Source: Chloroflexota bacterium (GTDB taxonomy: Bacteria > Chloroflexota > Limnocylindria > Limnocylindrales > CSP1-4). Taken from it: a stretch of 11,319 bases of DNA. Every line of letters begins with the position of its first letter. Positions within the stretch are counted from its first letter, which is position 1. Location of the stretch: the NCBI GenBank assembly GCA_021812735.1, contig JAKAMV010000231.1, forward strand, positions 1-11,319. Direction: 5' to 3'. Below are positions 5,552 through 11,319 of this stretch, piece after piece. Both the position numbers and the translations under genes were made by a program. The notes below the pieces were generated by a model. That model was not told the origin of the DNA. It saw only the letters and a program-made list of their open reading frames with translations, and did not search any database.

Positions 5552-5568
5552 TACCGGCGCTGCCGGTA
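5552..5568. promoter_or_regulatory. 17-bp dyad, copy 3 (most symmetric)
   Basis: TACCGGCGCTGCCGGTA: perfect 7-bp arms TACCGGC and GCCGGTA around GCT. Centre-to-centre distances to the other copies are 41 and 104 bp, close to whole helical turns, as expected for cooperative repressor sites. Confidence 0.5.
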
Positions 5569-5617
5569 CGGCGGAGGATCCCAGCCGACGACGCACGACC
5601 AGGCACGATGACGCAGG

Positions 5618-5637
5618 CGCGCAGACCGGCCTGCGCG
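5618..5637 (-). terminator. Candidate terminator hairpin after the small-protein gene
   Basis: A perfect 7-bp stem (CGCGCAG / CTGCGCG) with a 6-nt loop starts directly after the TGA at 5638-5640. No T-run follows. It would separate the small-protein gene from the aldehyde dehydrogenase operon. Confidence 0.4.
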
Positions 5638-5814
5638 TCAACCGGCTGCGCGCAGCGCCTCCAGCCGGGTCAGCAGCGAACGCACCTCGTCGAGCTCCTC
5701 GGCCTCTTGGCGGCCGAGCGTCGAGCGCAGGAGCTGCAGGGCGGTGCGGACCAGCTGGAGCTCGTCGGCCGTGAGCTCGAGGGTCACCTTGGTGGGAGCG
5801 GCGGTCTGGGCCAT
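5638..5814 (-). CDS. Small helical protein of unknown function (58 aa)
   Basis: The family is not recognised with certainty. The 58-residue product has a short strand-like stretch KVTLELTADE (9-18), then two amphipathic helices: ELQLVRTALQLLRSTL (18-33) and AEELDEVRSLLTRLEALRAA (38-57). It is charged, soluble, Leu-rich and free of Cys, and has no signal peptide or membrane segment. The layout suggests a helical hairpin that dimerises or binds a partner. The ATG at 5812-5814 is chosen because GGGAGG (about 5823-5828, minus strand) lies 8 nt upstream. An in-frame ATG at 5974-5976 would give 112 residues, but the extra part is Arg/Pro-rich and lacks the regular pattern. The gene stands alone between the thiolase and the aldehyde dehydrogenase, with a candidate promoter and a hairpin of its own. 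Confidence 0.7.
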   Translation of the reverse strand: MAQTAAPTKVTLELTADELQLVRTALQLLRSTLGRQEAEELDEVRSLLTRLEALRAAG

Positions 5815-5875
5815 GGCGGGCGCCTCCCGCGACGGTCGGCCCGGAACGGCCGGCGGCTGCCCTGCCGACACCACG

Positions 5876-5904
5876 ATCGTGCGCCCCGAAGCCCGCTCCC
5901 GCAA
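5876..5904 (-). promoter_or_regulatory. Candidate promoter of the small-protein gene
   Basis: TTGCGG (5899-5904) and CACGAT (5876-5881) on the minus strand are spaced by 17 bp and would give a leader of about 55 nt containing the GGGAGG site. Both hexamers deviate from consensus. Confidence 0.3.
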
Positions 5905-6021
5905 GAGCCCGACGTCCCGGACGAGCGGACGCCAGGATTCAGGGACTCTGTCGCGACTGGGGGCCATCCTGCCCACTCGCTCAGGAGTCGGGCGAGATCC
6001 CCCTGTCGGTGGCGCCTGCGC

Positions 6022-6043
6022 GGCCAGTCCCCGCGAACCGGCC
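6022..6043 (-). terminator. Candidate terminator hairpin after the thiolase gene
   Basis: On the minus strand GGCCGGTT pairs with GACTGGCC (two G-T wobbles) around a 6-nt loop, 29 bp beyond the thiolase stop. No T-run follows. Confidence 0.3.
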
Positions 6044-6072
6044 GATCTCGGCGCAGCCCGAGCCCGCGGCGC

Positions 6073-7308
6073 TCAGACCCGCTCGAACGCCATCGCGACC
6101 GAGCCGCCGCCGCCCAGGCACAGCGTCGCCAGGCCGTAGCGTCCTCCTCGACGCCGAAGCTCGTGGAGCAACGTCGCGACGATCCGCGCCCCCGATGCGC
6201 CGATGGGATGGCCCAGCGCAATCGCTCCGCCGTTGACGTTGACCCTGGCCCAGTCGAAGCCGAGCTCGCGGCCGTCGGCAAGCACCTGTGCCGCGAACGC
6301 CTCGTTGACCTCCACGAGGTCGTAGTCCGCGGGGGCGAGGCCGGTGCGCCGCTCCAGGGCCCGGACGCCCTCGATCGGCGCGCGGAACAGCCACCTCGGC
6401 GTGGTCTCCGCCTGGGCATAGCCCACGATGCGGGCCAGCGGCTCGAGGCCGTACTGCTCCACAACCCGCTCGGACGCCACGACCGTTGCCGCGGCGCCGT
6501 CGGTGATACCCGGCGCGTTGCCCGCGGTCACGGTGCCGAGGGTCGCGCTGCCGCGGTCCTCGCCGTCGGGCAGCGGGAAGGCGGGCGGCAGCCGCGCCAG
6601 CAGCTCGGCGGAGGTGTCGCGGCGCGGGCCCTCGTCCACGGTGACCACCGTCTCGCGGCCCTTCGCGTCGCGGATGGCGACCGGGGCCAGCTCGTCGTCG
6701 AAGCGCCCGGCGTCGATGGCGGCGACCGCCCGTCGGTGGCTCTCCAGCGCGAAGGCGTCCTGGTCCTCGCGCGACACGCCCTCGCGAATCGCCACCCGCT
6801 CGGCGTGCGTGCCCATGTGGCAGTCGTCCACGGCGCACCACAGGCCGTCGAGCACCGCCGCGTCGTCCAGCGTCCCCTGCCCCAGCCGATAGCCGAAGCG
6901 CGCCTTGCGGAGCAGGAACGGGGCCTGGTTCATCGACTCCATGCCGCCGGCGACGAAGAGCTCGCCATCTCCCGCCTTGACCCCGGCTGCGGCGTACATG
7001 ATCGCCTTGAGCCCCGATCCGCACACGCGGTTGACCGTCGTGGCCGGGACGGTCTCGGGCAGGCCGGCCCGCAGCAGCGCCTGCCGCGCCGGGGCCTGGC
7101 CGACGCCCGCCTGGAGCACCTGGCCCATGATGACCTCGGCGATCGGGGCCTCGCGCGGGATGCCGGACCGCTCCATGGCCGCGCGGATCGCGGTCGCCCC
7201 GAGCTCCACTGCGGGCACGCCCGCCAGAGCACCGCCGAACTTGCCGATCGGCGTCCGGGCAGCGGCGACCAGGTAGACGTTCCCGTCGGGCCCTGCAAAC
7301 GCATCCAT
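6073..7308 (-). CDS. Acetyl-CoA C-acetyltransferase (thiolase)
   Basis: A 411-residue thiolase that condenses two acetyl-CoA, or cleaves a 3-ketoacyl-CoA with CoA. All four active-site elements are present: nucleophile Cys96 in [10 protein letters not shown], Asn335 in VNEAFAAQ, His367 in [10 protein letters not shown] and Cys397 in [14 protein letters not shown]. The N-terminal block [18 protein letters not shown] and [10 protein letters not shown] are typical of degradative or PhaA/AtoB-type enzymes. Length is normal. The ATG at 7306-7308 has no ribosome binding site at the usual distance; instead a TACAGT -10 element lies exactly 6 nt before it, suggesting a leaderless mRNA. An in-frame GTG at 7321-7323 is a weaker alternative. 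It is divergent from the sensor gene, and its likely partner, a 3-hydroxyacyl-CoA dehydrogenase, lies beyond that gene. Confidence 0.95.
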   Translation of the reverse strand: MDAFAGPDGNVYLVAAARTPIGKFGGALAGVPAVELGATAIRAAMERSGIPREAPIAEVIMGQVLQAGVGQAPARQALLRAGLPETVPATTVNRVCGSGLKAIMYAAAGVKAGDGELFVAGGMESMNQAPFLLRKARFGYRLGQGTLDDAAVLDGLWCAVDDCHMGTHAERVAIREGVSREDQDAFALESHRRAVAAIDAGRFDDELAPVAIRDAKGRETVVTVDEGPRRDTSAELLARLPPAFPLPDGEDRGSATLGTVTAGNAPGITDGAAATVVASERVVEQYGLEPLARIVGYAQAETTPRWLFRAPIEGVRALERRTGLAPADYDLVEVNEAFAAQVLADGRELGFDWARVNVNGGAIALGHPIGASGARIVATLLHELRRRGGRYGLATLCLGGGGSVAMAFERV

Positions 7309-7314
7309 GGCCCG

Positions 7315-7320
7315 ACTGTA
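7315..7320 (-). promoter_or_regulatory. -10 element for an apparently leaderless thiolase transcript
   Basis: TACAGT on the minus strand is followed by CGGGCC and then directly by the ATG. This spacing puts transcription start at or next to the A of ATG. The same arrangement, TACAAT-CGCGCC-ATG, stands before the B12-subunit gene at 11158. No -35 match is visible. Confidence 0.5.
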
Positions 7321-7397
7321 CACCTCAGCACGTCCCGCTCCGGGCGCGCTCGCGCTAGCATCGCGCTGCCCAGACAGTCGCCGAGGGAGTCCCGTCC

Positions 7398-8813
7398 ATG
7401 ACCCTCGACCAAGGCGGTGCGGGCTCCGGTACGGGCTCCGCACAGGCGCTGGTCGCCGCTCTCGCCGACGCCGCCGTCGTCGTGGACGGCGACGGCGTCG
7501 TCACGGCCTGGAACCTGGCCGCGCAGGAGCGGCTGCGGCTGTCCGCCGATGCCCGCGGCCGCCCGCTGGACGACCTGCTCGACGGCGACGCCCGAGCCGA
7601 CCGGCGGATCTCGCGGGCCGGCCGGGTCGCATTGGCCGACGGGTCGGGATCCGCGATCCTGGTGTGGCGGCTCGACGAGGACGTCCTGGGCCCGGACGAG
7701 CTGGCGCTCCAGAAGGGCGATGCGCTCGGCAGGGTCGCTGGCGGCGTCCTCCACGACGTCAGGGGCAAGTTCACGGCGATCCTCGGCGCCGCCGCGCTCC
7801 TGGCCGGCGACCCCGCCGTGCCGCCCGACCTCCGCGACATCTCATCGCAGCTGGGGGATGAATCGGCGACCGCCCTCGCGCTCGTCGACAGCGCCCTCGT
7901 GTTCGCCAGGAGGTGGTCGCCCTCGTCGGAGCTGACGTCCGTGGGGAGCCTGGTGCGGGACCTCATGCACCTCGTCGGGCACGCCACGATCAACATGAAC
8001 CCCACAGCGAGCGTTCCCGAGTCGCTGCCCCAGATCGAGGTCGACCGCGCGCTCCTCCGACAGGCGCTGCTCGCGCTCCTGATCAACGCTGTCGAGGCCC
8101 AGGGTGCGCAATGGGGACCCGGTGCCACCCAGGTGCCCGGCCGGCTGGTGGTGTCGGGCCGAGAGCTCAAGGACGACGGCGGTCACCGCATCCGCCTGAC
8201 CATCGAGGACGGCGGGCCGACCGTGCCCGAGGCGGCGCGCGCGACGCTGTTCACGGGCGCCGAGAGCCCGCGCGGCGGCCGCGACCTCTCCGTGGCCGCG
8301 GTGCTGCTCGCGCGGGCCGGTGCCCGTCTCGGCTACGAGCCCCTGCCGAACGGGAACCGCCTGGTCGTGGAGCTGCCGGCAGCCGGGACGGTGCTCCCGG
8401 TGCAGCCGCCGACGTCCCAGGCGGCACGGCAGGCTCCCGAACCCCCGGATGGGGCGGTGCTGGTCTGCGATGCCGATCCGCTCGTTCGCGGGCTGCTGGT
8501 CCGCATGATGGAGCGGGCTGGCCTGCTGGCGCTCGAGGCCGGTGACGACCGCGAGGCCGCCGAGGTCCTGGCGTCACGGCCGGTGGCGGCGGTCATCGCC
8601 AGCCGGCGGATGCCCCACGCTACGGGCATGGAGCTGTACGAGAGGCTGGTGGCCGGCCGCCCGGACCTGGCGGCTCGGTTCATCCTCACGACGGAGGACA
8701 TTCGCGCCGCCGATGTCGCCTCCTTCGCCAAACGGACCGGTGTCCCGGTCGTGGGCATGCCGTTCGACCACGCCCGCCTGATGGCTCTGGTGCTCGAGCG
8801 GATGGGCGGCTGA
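7398..8813 (+). CDS. PAS / histidine-kinase-like protein with a degenerate receiver domain
   Basis: A 471-residue soluble protein with no membrane segment. Residues 15-95 resemble a PAS sensor ([20 protein letters not shown]). The dimerisation helix follows at about 103-175 with H-box [20 protein letters not shown] and phospho-acceptor candidate His119. An ATPase-like domain spans about 205-327: N-box [12 protein letters not shown] (Asn230) and EDGGP (Asp271) are seen, but the glycine-rich G2 box is only weakly present (GGRDLSVA). A Pro-rich linker leads to a receiver fold at 352-471. There the phosphorylatable Asp is Ser402 (ASRRMP), the conserved Lys is Met454 (VVGMPFD), and one acidic residue is replaced in CDADP; Thr431/432 remain. 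It is therefore a pseudoreceiver. GAGGGAG lies 8 nt before the ATG. The gene faces the thiolase divergently and the hydroxyacyl-CoA dehydrogenase operon convergently; its partner regulator is not in the window. Confidence 0.85.
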   Translation: MTLDQGGAGSGTGSAQALVAALADAAVVVDGDGVVTAWNLAAQERLRLSADARGRPLDDLLDGDARADRRISRAGRVALADGSGSAILVWRLDEDVLGPDELALQKGDALGRVAGGVLHDVRGKFTAILGAAALLAGDPAVPPDLRDISSQLGDESATALALVDSALVFARRWSPSSELTSVGSLVRDLMHLVGHATINMNPTASVPESLPQIEVDRALLRQALLALLINAVEAQGAQWGPGATQVPGRLVVSGRELKDDGGHRIRLTIEDGGPTVPEAARATLFTGAESPRGGRDLSVAAVLLARAGARLGYEPLPNGNRLVVELPAAGTVLPVQPPTSQAARQAPEPPDGAVLVCDADPLVRGLLVRMMERAGLLALEAGDDREAAEVLASRPVAAVIASRRMPHATGMELYERLVAGRPDLAARFILTTEDIRAADVASFAKRTGVPVVGMPFDHARLMALVLERMGG

Positions 8814-8826
8814 CCTCGACCCTCGC

Positions 8827-8853
8827 GGATGGCGGCCTGACGGACCGCCGTCC
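8827..8853 (+). terminator. Candidate bidirectional terminator between convergent genes
   Basis: GGATGGCGG pairs with CCGCCGTCC (9 bp, one G-T) around a 9-nt loop, 13 bp after the sensor gene stop. It overlaps the start of the 21-bp repeats. No T-run follows. Confidence 0.4.
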
Positions 8854-8913
8854 GACTCAGCGCGGGCAGCATCCGACTCAGCGCGGGCAGCTTCCGACTC
8901 AGCGCGGGTAGCT
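8851..8913. repeat. Three tandem copies of a 21-bp unit spanning the 3' end of the dehydrogenase gene
   Basis: The unit TCCGACTCAGCGCGGGCAGC plus one base (A or T) occurs at 8851-8871, 8872-8892 and 8893-8913. The third copy contains the last codons and the TGA of the 3-hydroxyacyl-CoA dehydrogenase and differs by a C-to-T change. The other two copies repeat that gene end downstream of the stop, so the array looks like a duplication of the gene's own 3' end. Confidence 0.9.
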
Positions 8914-9759
8914 GTGGAACCCGCGACCCGTCTTCTGGCCCAGGTGCCCAGCCGCGACGAGGTCCACCAGCACCCTGGGCGGCTCGAACTGGGGGCCGCC
9001 CAGGCCCTCGTGCAGAACTCGCATGACCCCGAGGCACACGTCGAGGCCGATGAAGTCGGCGAGCTCGAGCGGGCCCATCGGGTGGTTGAGCCCCACCCGC
9101 GCGCCCGTGTCGATGTCCTCGGCCGTGCCCGTCCCCTCCTCGTAGACGCGCATCGCCTCGGCGAGGAGGGGCATCAGGATGCGGTTGACCAGGAACCCCG
9201 GCCGGTCCGCGCTCACGATGAGCTGCTTGCCCAGCTCCGCAGCGAGGGCCCGGATCGCGGCCTCGGTGGCGTCACTCGTGGCCGCGCCGCGGATCAGCTC
9301 GATGAGCGGCATGACGGGCACGGGGCTGAAGAAGTGCATCCCGACGAACTGCGGCCGACGGGCTTCCGAGGTGGCGGCCGCGAGGCGGTCGATCGAGATC
9401 GACGAGGTGTTGGACGCGAACAGGGCGCGCGCGGGCGCCACGGCGTCGAGCGAGGCCCACAGCGCGGCCTTGACCGCCTCGTCCTCGAACACTGCCTCGA
9501 CCACCAGGTCCGCGTCGCCCGCGGCGTCGAGATCGTCGACCGGGGTCAGGCGGGCCAGGATTGCGTCCCGGTCGGCCGGATCCAGGCGGCCCTTCGACAC
9601 CGCCCGATCCAGGCTGCCGGCGATGCGGTCGCCTCCGGCTGCCGCCCGGGCGATGTCCGGCTCGTAGAGCGTCACCCGCTTGCCGATCACCGCGTGCACC
9701 TGGGCAATGCCGTGGCCCATCAGGCCGGCGCCGGCAACGAAGACGTGGTCGATGCTCAT
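8899..9759 (-). CDS. 3-hydroxyacyl-CoA (3-hydroxybutyryl-CoA) dehydrogenase
   Basis: A 286-residue NAD(P)-dependent dehydrogenase that interconverts 3-hydroxyacyl-CoA and 3-ketoacyl-CoA. The Rossmann motif is GAGLMGHGIA (10-19). Catalytic residues are Ser119 in SNTSS, His142 in GMHFFSPVPVM, Glu154 in LIELIRG and Asn192 in FLVNRILMP. The C-terminal dimer domain has NHPMGPLELADFIGLD and ends in GQKTGRGFHSYPR, the usual end of Hbd/PaaH-type enzymes; the length fits that family. The ATG at 9757-9759 overlaps the meaB stop (ATGA) and GGAG lies just upstream, so it is translationally coupled. It could act with the thiolase at 6073-7308 in butyrate/hydroxybutyrate or short-chain acyl-CoA metabolism. 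The stop codon lies within a 21-bp tandem repeat. Confidence 0.95.
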   Translation of the reverse strand: MSIDHVFVAGAGLMGHGIAQVHAVIGKRVTLYEPDIARAAAGGDRIAGSLDRAVSKGRLDPADRDAILARLTPVDDLDAAGDADLVVEAVFEDEAVKAALWASLDAVAPARALFASNTSSISIDRLAAATSEARRPQFVGMHFFSPVPVMPLIELIRGAATSDATEAAIRALAAELGKQLIVSADRPGFLVNRILMPLLAEAMRVYEEGTGTAEDIDTGARVGLNHPMGPLELADFIGLDVCLGVMRVLHEGLGGPQFEPPRVLVDLVAAGHLGQKTGRGFHSYPR

Positions 9760-10754
9760 GGGGTCTCCTCCGAGCCAAGGGCGGCCAGCAGCGCGTCGGC
9801 GGCGGCGTACGGATCGGTGTCGTGGCGGGCGACGCCGTCGAGCGTGGCGTCCGTCTGGTCGGCCAGCGAGGGCGACGCGAGCCGATCCCAGAGCCGCTCC
9901 ACGAGCACCGCGCGCACCTGCGCCGCGGCCCGGGCGCGGCGGGCGGCGGGCGTCGCCTCGGCTGCGCCGTCGACCCGGTGGCGGTCCAGCGCGGCGAGCA
10001 GCTCCGGCACCCCCTCGCCGGTCATGGCGGTCGTGAGGAGGACCTCCGGGCGCCTGCCTGACGGCCCCGTTGCCCGCCCGGCCTCACCCGGCGGCGTGAG
10101 CATCGCCCGCAGCTGCGCCGCCGTCCGCTGGGCGCCCGGCCGGTCGCCTTTGTTGACGACGACGATGTCGGCCACCTCGAGCAGGCCGGCCTTGATCGCC
10201 TGGACCTCGTCGCCCATCTCCGGCGCCTCGAGCACCACGGTCGTGTCCGCGGCAGCGGCCACCTCCACCTCGCTCTGCCCCGTTCCGACAGTCTCGAGCA
10301 GGACGACGTCAAACCCCGCAGCGTCGAACACCGCGGCCGCGGATGTGGACGTGGCGGCGAGTCCACCGGCGTGCCCGCGCGAGGCCATCGAGCGGATGAA
10401 CACGCCGTCGTCCGACGCGTACGACTGCATCCGGACGCGGTCGCCCAGGAGCGCCCCGCCGGTGATGGGCGACGACGGGTCCACGGCCACCACGGCGACG
10501 GTGCGGCCCGAGGCGCGCAGCTGCGCGATGAGCGCGGCGACGAGCGTGGACTTGCCGGCCCCCGGCGGCCCGGTGATCCCGACCAGGTGGGCGCCGCCCG
10601 CGAGCGGGTACAGGTGCCGCAGTGCCTGCTCGGCGACGGCGGTGTGGTTCTCGACGGCCGTCAGTAGACGGGCGAGGGCGCGGCGGTCGCCTCCGCGGGC
10701 GGCGTCGGCCAGTGCTGCGGCGCGCTCGGCGGGCGAGCCGCCCGGCTCGGTCAC
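9756..10754 (-). CDS. meaB: MeaB-type G-protein chaperone of methylmalonyl-CoA mutase (ArgK family)
   Basis: A 332-residue SIMIBI-class GTPase that gates cobalamin loading and protects B12-dependent acyl-CoA mutases. Walker A is [12 protein letters not shown] (59-70); the family signature [19 protein letters not shown] covers 91-109; [13 protein letters not shown] follows at 121-133; Walker B/switch region ETVGTGQSE is at 154-162; the guanine-specificity motif NKGD is at 201-204 (usually NKAD). The C-terminal helical dimerisation arm spans about 265-330. Length is normal. The GTG at 10752-10754 overlaps the stop of the B12-binding subunit gene (GTGA), and its own stop overlaps the dehydrogenase ATG, so the three genes form one coupled operon. 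Its position right after a mutase B12 subunit supports a mutase-chaperone role over the old ArgK transport label. Confidence 0.96.
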   Translation of the reverse strand: MTEPGGSPAERAAALADAARGGDRRALARLLTAVENHTAVAEQALRHLYPLAGGAHLVGITGPPGAGKSTLVAALIAQLRASGRTVAVVAVDPSSPITGGALLGDRVRMQSYASDDGVFIRSMASRGHAGGLAATSTSAAAVFDAAGFDVVLLETVGTGQSEVEVAAAADTTVVLEAPEMGDEVQAIKAGLLEVADIVVVNKGDRPGAQRTAAQLRAMLTPPGEAGRATGPSGRRPEVLLTTAMTGEGVPELLAALDRHRVDGAAEATPAARRARAAAQVRAVLVERLWDRLASPSLADQTDATLDGVARHDTDPYAAADALLAALGSEETP

Positions 10755-11158
10755 GCCTCGCGCGGTGTCGCGTTGGCGCGGATGAAGTCGGCGACCTCGC
10801 GGATGGTCGTGCCCGGGCCGAAGACGCCTGAGACGCCCGCGGCCCGGAGCGGCTCGATGTCGTCGTCGGGGATGATCCCGCCCACCACCACCAGCACGTC
10901 GCCCATGCCCTTGGCGCGCAGCTGCTCGCAGACGCGCGGCACGAGCGTCATGTGGGCGCCCGAGAGGATGGACAGGCCCACCGCGTCGACGTCCTCCTGG
11001 AGGGCGGCCGTGACGATCATCTCGGGGGTCTGGCGGAGTCCCGTGTAGACGACCTCGAACCCCTCGTCGCGGAGGCCGCGCGCCAGGACCTTCGCGCCCC
11101 GGTCGTGGCCGTCGAGCCCGGGCTTCGCGATCAGCACCTTGAGCGGTCTATCGGTCAT
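10751..11158 (-). CDS. B12-binding small subunit of methylmalonyl-CoA-type mutase
   Basis: A 135-residue stand-alone cobalamin-binding domain. The base-off/His-on motif D-x-H-x-x-G is [10 protein letters not shown], with His18 the expected lower cobalt ligand. The second and third B12 motifs are GLSILSGAH (61-69) and [11 protein letters not shown] (90-100). The N-terminus [15 protein letters not shown] is typical of the C-terminal domain or small subunit of methylmalonyl-CoA mutase and its ethylmalonyl- and 2-hydroxyisobutyryl-CoA relatives. It needs a separate catalytic large subunit, which is not in the window. The meaB gene follows with a 4-bp overlap. The ATG at 11156-11158 has no ribosome binding site but a TACAAT element 6 nt upstream, suggesting leaderless expression. 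Which acyl-CoA is rearranged cannot be decided from this subunit. Confidence 0.94.
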   Translation of the reverse strand: MTDRPLKVLIAKPGLDGHDRGAKVLARGLRDEGFEVVYTGLRQTPEMIVTAALQEDVDAVGLSILSGAHMTLVPRVCEQLRAKGMGDVLVVVGGIIPDDDIEPLRAAGVSGVFGPGTTIREVADFIRANATPREA

Positions 11159-11164
11159 GGCGCG

Positions 11165-11170
11165 ATTGTA
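11165..11170 (-). promoter_or_regulatory. -10 element for an apparently leaderless B12-subunit/meaB/dehydrogenase operon
   Basis: TACAAT on the minus strand is followed by CGCGCC and then by the ATG, matching the spacing seen before the thiolase gene. No clear -35 exists. The competing idea is that an upstream gene ends in the ATGA overlap and the operon continues beyond the window. Confidence 0.5.
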
Positions 11171-11319
11171 GTTGCACCGAGACGGCGGCTCGCGGCACCG
11201 CGGCGCGTCACCGACGTATCCCCCGGCGGGCGTGAGCCCCGCGGCGGGCCGTGCACGGCGCGGGCGCGGACAGGCGTCACGGCCCCGGCCGCAGCTCCGG
11301 TTCCGCGGGCCGCCGAGTC
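11171..11319. other. Right edge, no gene recognised
   Basis: A minus-strand frame is open from the window edge to a TGA overlapping the B12-subunit ATG, but its Arg/Ala/Pro-rich product resembles no protein I know. No coding signal is seen on the plus strand. It contains several short GC palindromes, none clearly functional. Confidence 0.35.

Larger units (their letters stand above)
5185..5637. other. Long intergenic gap upstream of the aldehyde dehydrogenase
   Basis: These 453 bp contain no reading frame with recognisable protein character on either strand. They hold a weak promoter candidate near the aldehyde dehydrogenase, three copies of a 17-bp dyad at 5448-5568 and a hairpin at 5618-5637 after the small-protein gene. 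The gap looks regulatory. Confidence 0.5.

Noticed and set aside
3781..7401. A 1206-codon open frame on the plus strand
   Set aside because: It is antisense to the aldehyde dehydrogenase and thiolase genes, both of which have complete active-site motifs. Its product is Arg/Gly/His/Ala-rich with no domain pattern, as expected for shadow frames in very GC-rich DNA.
8914..10785. A 623-codon open frame on the plus strand
   Set aside because: It is antisense to the dehydrogenase and meaB genes and has the same low-complexity shadow composition.
11155..11319. A minus-strand frame open from the right edge whose TGA overlaps the B12-subunit ATG
   Set aside because: The 4-bp overlap is suggestive because the operon uses such joints, but the sequence is low-complexity with weaker third-position GC and resembles no mutase C-terminus. 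The TACAAT element is the better explanation.
1..11319. CRISPR arrays, insertion sequences, rRNA genes, riboswitches
   Set aside because: No spaced repeat array, transposase motif or terminal inverted repeats, rRNA core sequence or B12-riboswitch-like conserved box was recognised; the only tandem repeat is the 21-bp unit at 8851-8913.

Overview
This is an 11.3 kb piece of very GC-rich bacterial chromosome. Almost every real gene lies on the minus strand; the one clear exception is a sensor-type gene at 7398-8813. The base composition, the actinobacterial/chloroflexotal style of the HtrA protease, a tRNA gene with encoded CCA and several start codons with no leader suggest a high-GC Chloroflexota (for example a Limnocylindria-like lineage) or an actinobacterium. 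The assignment is tentative because no phylogenetic marker gene is present.

Left part (1-2130): the N-terminus of a LolD/MacB-type ABC ATPase runs off the left edge. A 417-bp gap follows, then a membrane-anchored HtrA-like serine protease that lacks a PDZ domain, then a purine-type phosphoribosyltransferase. The htrA promoter region and the gap before the ABC gene each carry a TCTCAG-N5-TYTCAG direct repeat, the layout expected of an OmpR-family envelope-stress regulator.

Decay zone around tRNA-Lys(CTT) (2174-3182): three broken minus-strand genes lie within 1 kb of an intact tRNA gene and its terminator. They are the C-terminus of a [NiFe]-hydrogenase large subunit, the N-terminus of the hydrogenase b-type cytochrome (still with an ATGA overlap and a strong ribosome binding site, but frameshifted and cut off in its first membrane helix), and the first ~42 residues of an ABC-2-type ATPase. 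The cytochrome fragment contains a perfect 14-bp inverted repeat that replaces the family's RVTHW heme-ligand motif.

Central part (3179-7308): an aldehyde dehydrogenase, a GNAT acetyltransferase and the truncated ABC gene form a cascade of 4-bp start/stop overlaps. Three copies of a 17-bp dyad (ACCG-N9-CGGT) lie in the long gap upstream. Further along are a 58-residue helical protein of unknown function and an acetyl-CoA acetyltransferase (thiolase).

Right part (7398-11158): a PAS/histidine-kinase/pseudoreceiver protein is divergent from the thiolase and convergent with a three-gene operon. That operon encodes the separate B12-binding subunit of an acyl-CoA mutase, the MeaB G-protein chaperone and a 3-hydroxyacyl-CoA dehydrogenase, all overlapping by 4 bp. 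With the thiolase these genes suggest short-chain acyl-CoA, propionate/methylmalonyl-CoA or hydroxybutyryl-CoA metabolism; the mutase large subunit is not in the window. The thiolase and the B12 gene share the same apparent leaderless promoter arrangement (TACARTCGSGCC followed directly by ATG).
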